Shown here in pieces: positions 30,202 to 32,438 of a stretch of 32,438 nucleotides of DNA. The stretch's first letter is position 1; every line of letters begins with the position of its first letter. The DNA is taken from contig CAZMUQ010000011.1 in the NCBI GenBank assembly GCA_964569845.1, positions 1-32,438 on the forward strand, given 5' to 3'. The position numbers and the translations under genes are program-made. A model generated the notes under the pieces. That model did no database searches, was not told the DNA's origin, and saw only the letters and a program-made list of their open reading frames with translations. This stretch comes from CAZMUQ01 sp964569845 (GTDB taxonomy: Archaea > Thermoproteota > Bathyarchaeia > Hecatellales > Hecatellaceae).

Positions 30202-32298
30202 TTAAGGTTCCATTTCCTCATCCTTCATAGGTTCCCAAGGGTCTGGCATAGGCATTGGAGGTATGCCATACTTATCAAATGGGAAGACCCATGAAAGCAG
30301 ATTTCTTCTTGCAGCTTTAGCTCTCTTGTTTAACTTATTCCAACGTAGGTGTGATAAAAGTATCGTGTAGAATGCTCCCCAGAATTCAACATGAGCAACA
30401 CGTGGATCTACATCTATGTTTACTGCTGCTACTTTTCCTTTTTCTGCTGCATCAAATGCTCTGTTTAATGCATCTTTAAGTTGAGCAGGCTCAGTAACCC
30501 ACTCACCATAACAACCAATAAGCTCAAACATCTTATCATACCTTAAATCAGGCATAACCTCACAAGGCCCAAGTTCATAGTTTGCAGGTCCTAACTGGTC
30601 ATAACCTTTACCACGTGAACATGTATAATGTGTATACTTTAAGCTTGTTAGCCATCCGTCGTTGTTTGTTATTAGGTATACTATTGGTAGGTTGTATCTT
30701 TGGGCTGTTTCAATATCCATTCCAGCAAGACCGACACCTGCATCTCCTAGTAGGGCTATTACTGGTTTTTTTCTTGTAAATTCTGGGTCTGCAAAACATA
30801 TACCTATACTCATACCTACACTATGACCTACACCTGCTTGTTCAGATGCATCCATACACTGCCCAGACCTTCTAGCTATGATGAAGGGGGGAGAGTAGCA
30901 AGACATTGTGTATCCATCTTGGATGATGTAGTTTTCTCCACCATATCTTTCTTCAACAATATCCCATAAAACCTTCATAACCCATGCATGATGTAAAGGC
31001 TTATGATTCTTATACTTCTCAGCCCTAGCAATAAGCCTCTCATACTGCTCCTTNNNNNNNNNNNNNNNNNNNNNNNNNNNNNNNNNNNNNNNNNNNNNNN
31101 NNNNNNNNNNNNNNNNNNNNNNNNNNNNNNNNNNNNNNNNNNNNNNNNNNNNNATTTTTTCAATCCACTCTTTTCTTTCAGGTGGAGGCTTAAGATTATG
31201 AGCTTTAACATACTCAATCATTTGGCGGAGAACAATTTTTGGTGTACCTATAATGACAAGTTCTGTTTTTAAGAATGTCCATATATGCTCTGGAGATTCA
31301 GCAATTTGAATAGCTCTACTCCAATCTCGTCCATACCCATCAAAAAAACCGATTTTAGCACCAATTGAAACAAAAAGGTCTGTTTCACCTCTAATAGCTC
31401 CAAAAGCTCTACTGCTTAATGCTAGTGGATGAGTTTCAGGTACAGCACCTCTACCAAGTCTTCTACCAATAACAGGAACCTGTGCAAGCTCTGCAAACTC
31501 TATAAGCTCTTTTGATGCATCAGACCAATGTACTCCATCCCCAGCATAAAGGACAGGGCTTTTTGCTTCATAGATAAGTTTAACAGCTTTCTCAACTTTT
31601 TCAGGTACACCAGCACAAAACATAGGTTCAAGCATATCTTCCCCTCTTCTCCACCTTTCAACGTACTCTATCTGTCTATCCTTGTAAAGGAAGTTCCAAA
31701 CACCAAACCATGTTCCACTTCCAGGACCTGCACGTGGAGGAACAGGTGTTGTTACACATGAGCATGAAATCTCTAAAACTACTGGACCATAAGGGTAAGT
31801 CATAGCCTCCTTAAAAGCTCTTGTAGTAAACTGTTTAACCTGCTCAGGGTAAACAATTCTTTGAACCCACTTAGTTATACCTTTAAAAATATCTTCAGCA
31901 TAAGCCTCCTGAATTGCCAAACCAAGCCTATCATGTTCAGGCTCATGGCCTGCAAGCAGAATGACAACAGGACTTTTACTCAACCAAACTTGCTGTACTG
32001 CGCTTACTATGTTTCCTGTTCCTGGACCTACTGTTGCAAATGCAACTCCAGGCCTCCTCTTAACCTTAGAATAAGCCTCAGCAGCATAAATAGCTGACTG
32101 CTCATGTCTAAAGGTTATAAGTCTAATACCTGCCATAGCTATCTCATCTAAAACTTGCCAAAAGTGTCCTCCATGAACACCAAAAGCTATTTCAACACCA
32201 TGCTCCTTTAAGACATCAGCAATGTATGAACCTGTATTTGGATAAAATTCAAGTTCACCTAGTGGAATATCCTTTTTTTCTTCGGTTTTTTCACCCAA
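30202..32298 (-). CDS. ThDP-dependent enzyme, 2-hydroxyacyl-CoA lyase/acetolactate synthase-like (contains assembly gap)
   Basis: 698 codons, including about 34 unknown residues from the N run. N-terminal PYR domain with catalytic Glu66 in FRHEQSAIYAAEAY, central domain (about 230-375), and C-terminal PP domain with the Mg/ThDP motif GDAGVGLAGMDIETAQRYNL continuing to ITNNDGW. The GMDIETAQRYNLPI segment resembles oxalyl-CoA decarboxylase and 2-hydroxyacyl-CoA lyase more than acetolactate synthase, though the class call is tentative. The C-terminus is longer than usual and rich in Pro and Met. TTG start with GAGGTG upstream. Continuity across the 100-N gap is assumed because both sides share the frame. 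Confidence 0.85.
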   Translation of the reverse strand: MGEKTEEKKDIPLGELEFYPNTGSYIADVLKEHGVEIAFGVHGGHFWQVLDEIAMAGIRLITFRHEQSAIYAAEAYSKVKRRPGVAFATVGPGTGNIVSAVQQVWLSKSPVVILLAGHEPEHDRLGLAIQEAYAEDIFKGITKWVQRIVYPEQVKQFTTRAFKEAMTYPYGPVVLEISCSCVTTPVPPRAGPGSGTWFGVWNFLYKDRQIEYVERWRRGEDMLEPMFCAGVPEKVEKAVKLIYEAKSPVLYAGDGVHWSDASKELIEFAELAQVPVIGRRLGRGAVPETHPLALSSRAFGAIRGETDLFVSIGAKIGFFDGYGRDWSRAIQIAESPEHIWTFLKTELVIIGTPKIVLRQMIEYVKAHNLKPPPERKEWIEKXXXXXXXXXXXXXXXXXXXXXXXXXXXXXXXXXXKEQYERLIARAEKYKNHKPLHHAWVMKVLWDIVEERYGGENYIIQDGYTMSCYSPPFIIARRSGQCMDASEQAGVGHSVGMSIGICFADPEFTRKKPVIALLGDAGVGLAGMDIETAQRYNLPIVYLITNNDGWLTSLKYTHYTCSRGKGYDQLGPANYELGPCEVMPDLRYDKMFELIGCYGEWVTEPAQLKDALNRAFDAAEKGKVAAVNIDVDPRVAHVEFWGAFYTILLSHLRWNKLNKRAKAARRNLLSWVFPFDKYGIPPMPMPDPWEPMKDEEMEP
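31054..31153. other. Assembly gap (100 N)
   Basis: Exactly 100 N, a conventional scaffold spacer, inside the ThDP enzyme gene. The true distance and the missing codons are unknown. Confidence 0.99.
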
Positions 32299-32362
32299 AA
32301 ATTCAACACCTCATATTACTCTAAATTTTTTGAACTGTATTGTTTTTTGATAAAAAGTAAAC

Positions 32363-32377
32363 TTTATAAATTTTTCC
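32363..32377 (-). promoter_or_regulatory. BRE/TATA promoter of the ThDP enzyme gene
   Basis: On the minus strand GGAAAAATTTATAAAG is a BRE-like A-run plus TATA box about 65-75 nt upstream of the TTG at 32298, giving a leader of about 40 nt with the GAGGTG site. From 32378 to the window end nothing else is supported. Confidence 0.5.
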
Positions 32378-32438
32378 ATCATAACTGATGGCAATGTATG
32401 GAAATATTTATACCATAAATATCTAACTTTTCTAACAC

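Noticed and set aside
32390..32438. TATGG-N11-CCATA inverted repeat at the right edge
   Set aside because: Arms of only five bases in AT-rich DNA and cut off by the window end; cannot be judged.
1..32438. CRISPR arrays, prophage genes or a replication origin
   Set aside because: No regularly spaced repeats, no phage structural or integrase genes, and no Orc1/Cdc6 gene with origin repeats were seen.

Overview
The window is about 32.4 kb of AT-rich archaeal chromosome. The lineage evidence is a TFB-type transcription initiation factor, RNA polymerase subunit Rpo7 with Spt4, ribosomal protein L13e, a diphthine synthase, a CdvA-like PRC-barrel/coiled-coil protein, two box C/D guide RNA candidates and a tRNA-Pro(CGG) with no encoded CCA. 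L13e plus a CdvA-like protein points to the TACK side of the Archaea. The beta-RFAP synthase shows that the cell makes a methanopterin-type C1 carrier. I cannot name the phylum from the sequence alone. TTG and GTG starts preceded by GGTG or GGAGG are common. A run of 100 N (31054-31153) marks a scaffold gap, so this is a draft assembly.

Layout. 1-3836 (minus strand): ADP-forming acyl-CoA synthetase alpha subunit, a membrane-anchored six-repeat NHL-type propeller and an acyl-CoA dehydrogenase cut by the window edge. 3971-4847 (plus): HAD phosphatase and L13e. 4856-6510 (minus): a nitrate/sulfonate/taurine-type ABC permease and ATPase with no binding protein. 6778-8397 (plus): DUF3467-like protein, PIN nuclease, Rpo7, Spt4. 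8409-10837 (minus): MptG and a PurM/SelD-like protein. 11135-13719 (plus): zinc-ribbon/winged-helix protein, CdvA-like protein, stripped-down FtsX permease and its ATPase. 13793-14998: MFS transporter. 15009-15488 (minus): box C/D RNA candidate and a JAMM metallopeptidase. 15746-18147 (plus): TFB and 3-hydroxyacyl-CoA dehydrogenase. 18290-18352: second box C/D RNA candidate. 18382-19489: Cys-rich small protein and a membrane-anchored Lon-like peptidase. 19499-22938: zinc ribbon and a phosphate module (DUF47, PiT, AbrB-PhoU regulator) with a 260-bp inverted-repeat element inserted at the pit stop codon. 23185-25862: tRNA-Pro, HisG, DphB, DUF357, RibL. 25912-32298 (minus): a metabolic block of ThDP enzyme, amidohydrolase-like protein, SDR, tandem nitroreductase, two ribbon-helix-helix-like proteins and an SCP2-like protein.

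How the parts work together. The two flanks and the 3-hydroxyacyl-CoA dehydrogenase suggest acyl-CoA metabolism, with ATP recovered by the ADP-forming ligase and a 2-hydroxyacyl-CoA-lyase-like ThDP enzyme. Three of these proteins (acyl-CoA dehydrogenase, hydroxyacyl-CoA dehydrogenase, amidohydrolase) lack a residue normally used in catalysis or metal binding, so the reactions may not be the textbook ones. The middle of the window is mostly information processing. The most distinctive non-coding features are the two C/D RNAs, the element at the pit 3' end, the palindrome between pit and its presumed regulator, and the 13-bp inverted repeat in front of the hydroxyacyl-CoA dehydrogenase gene.
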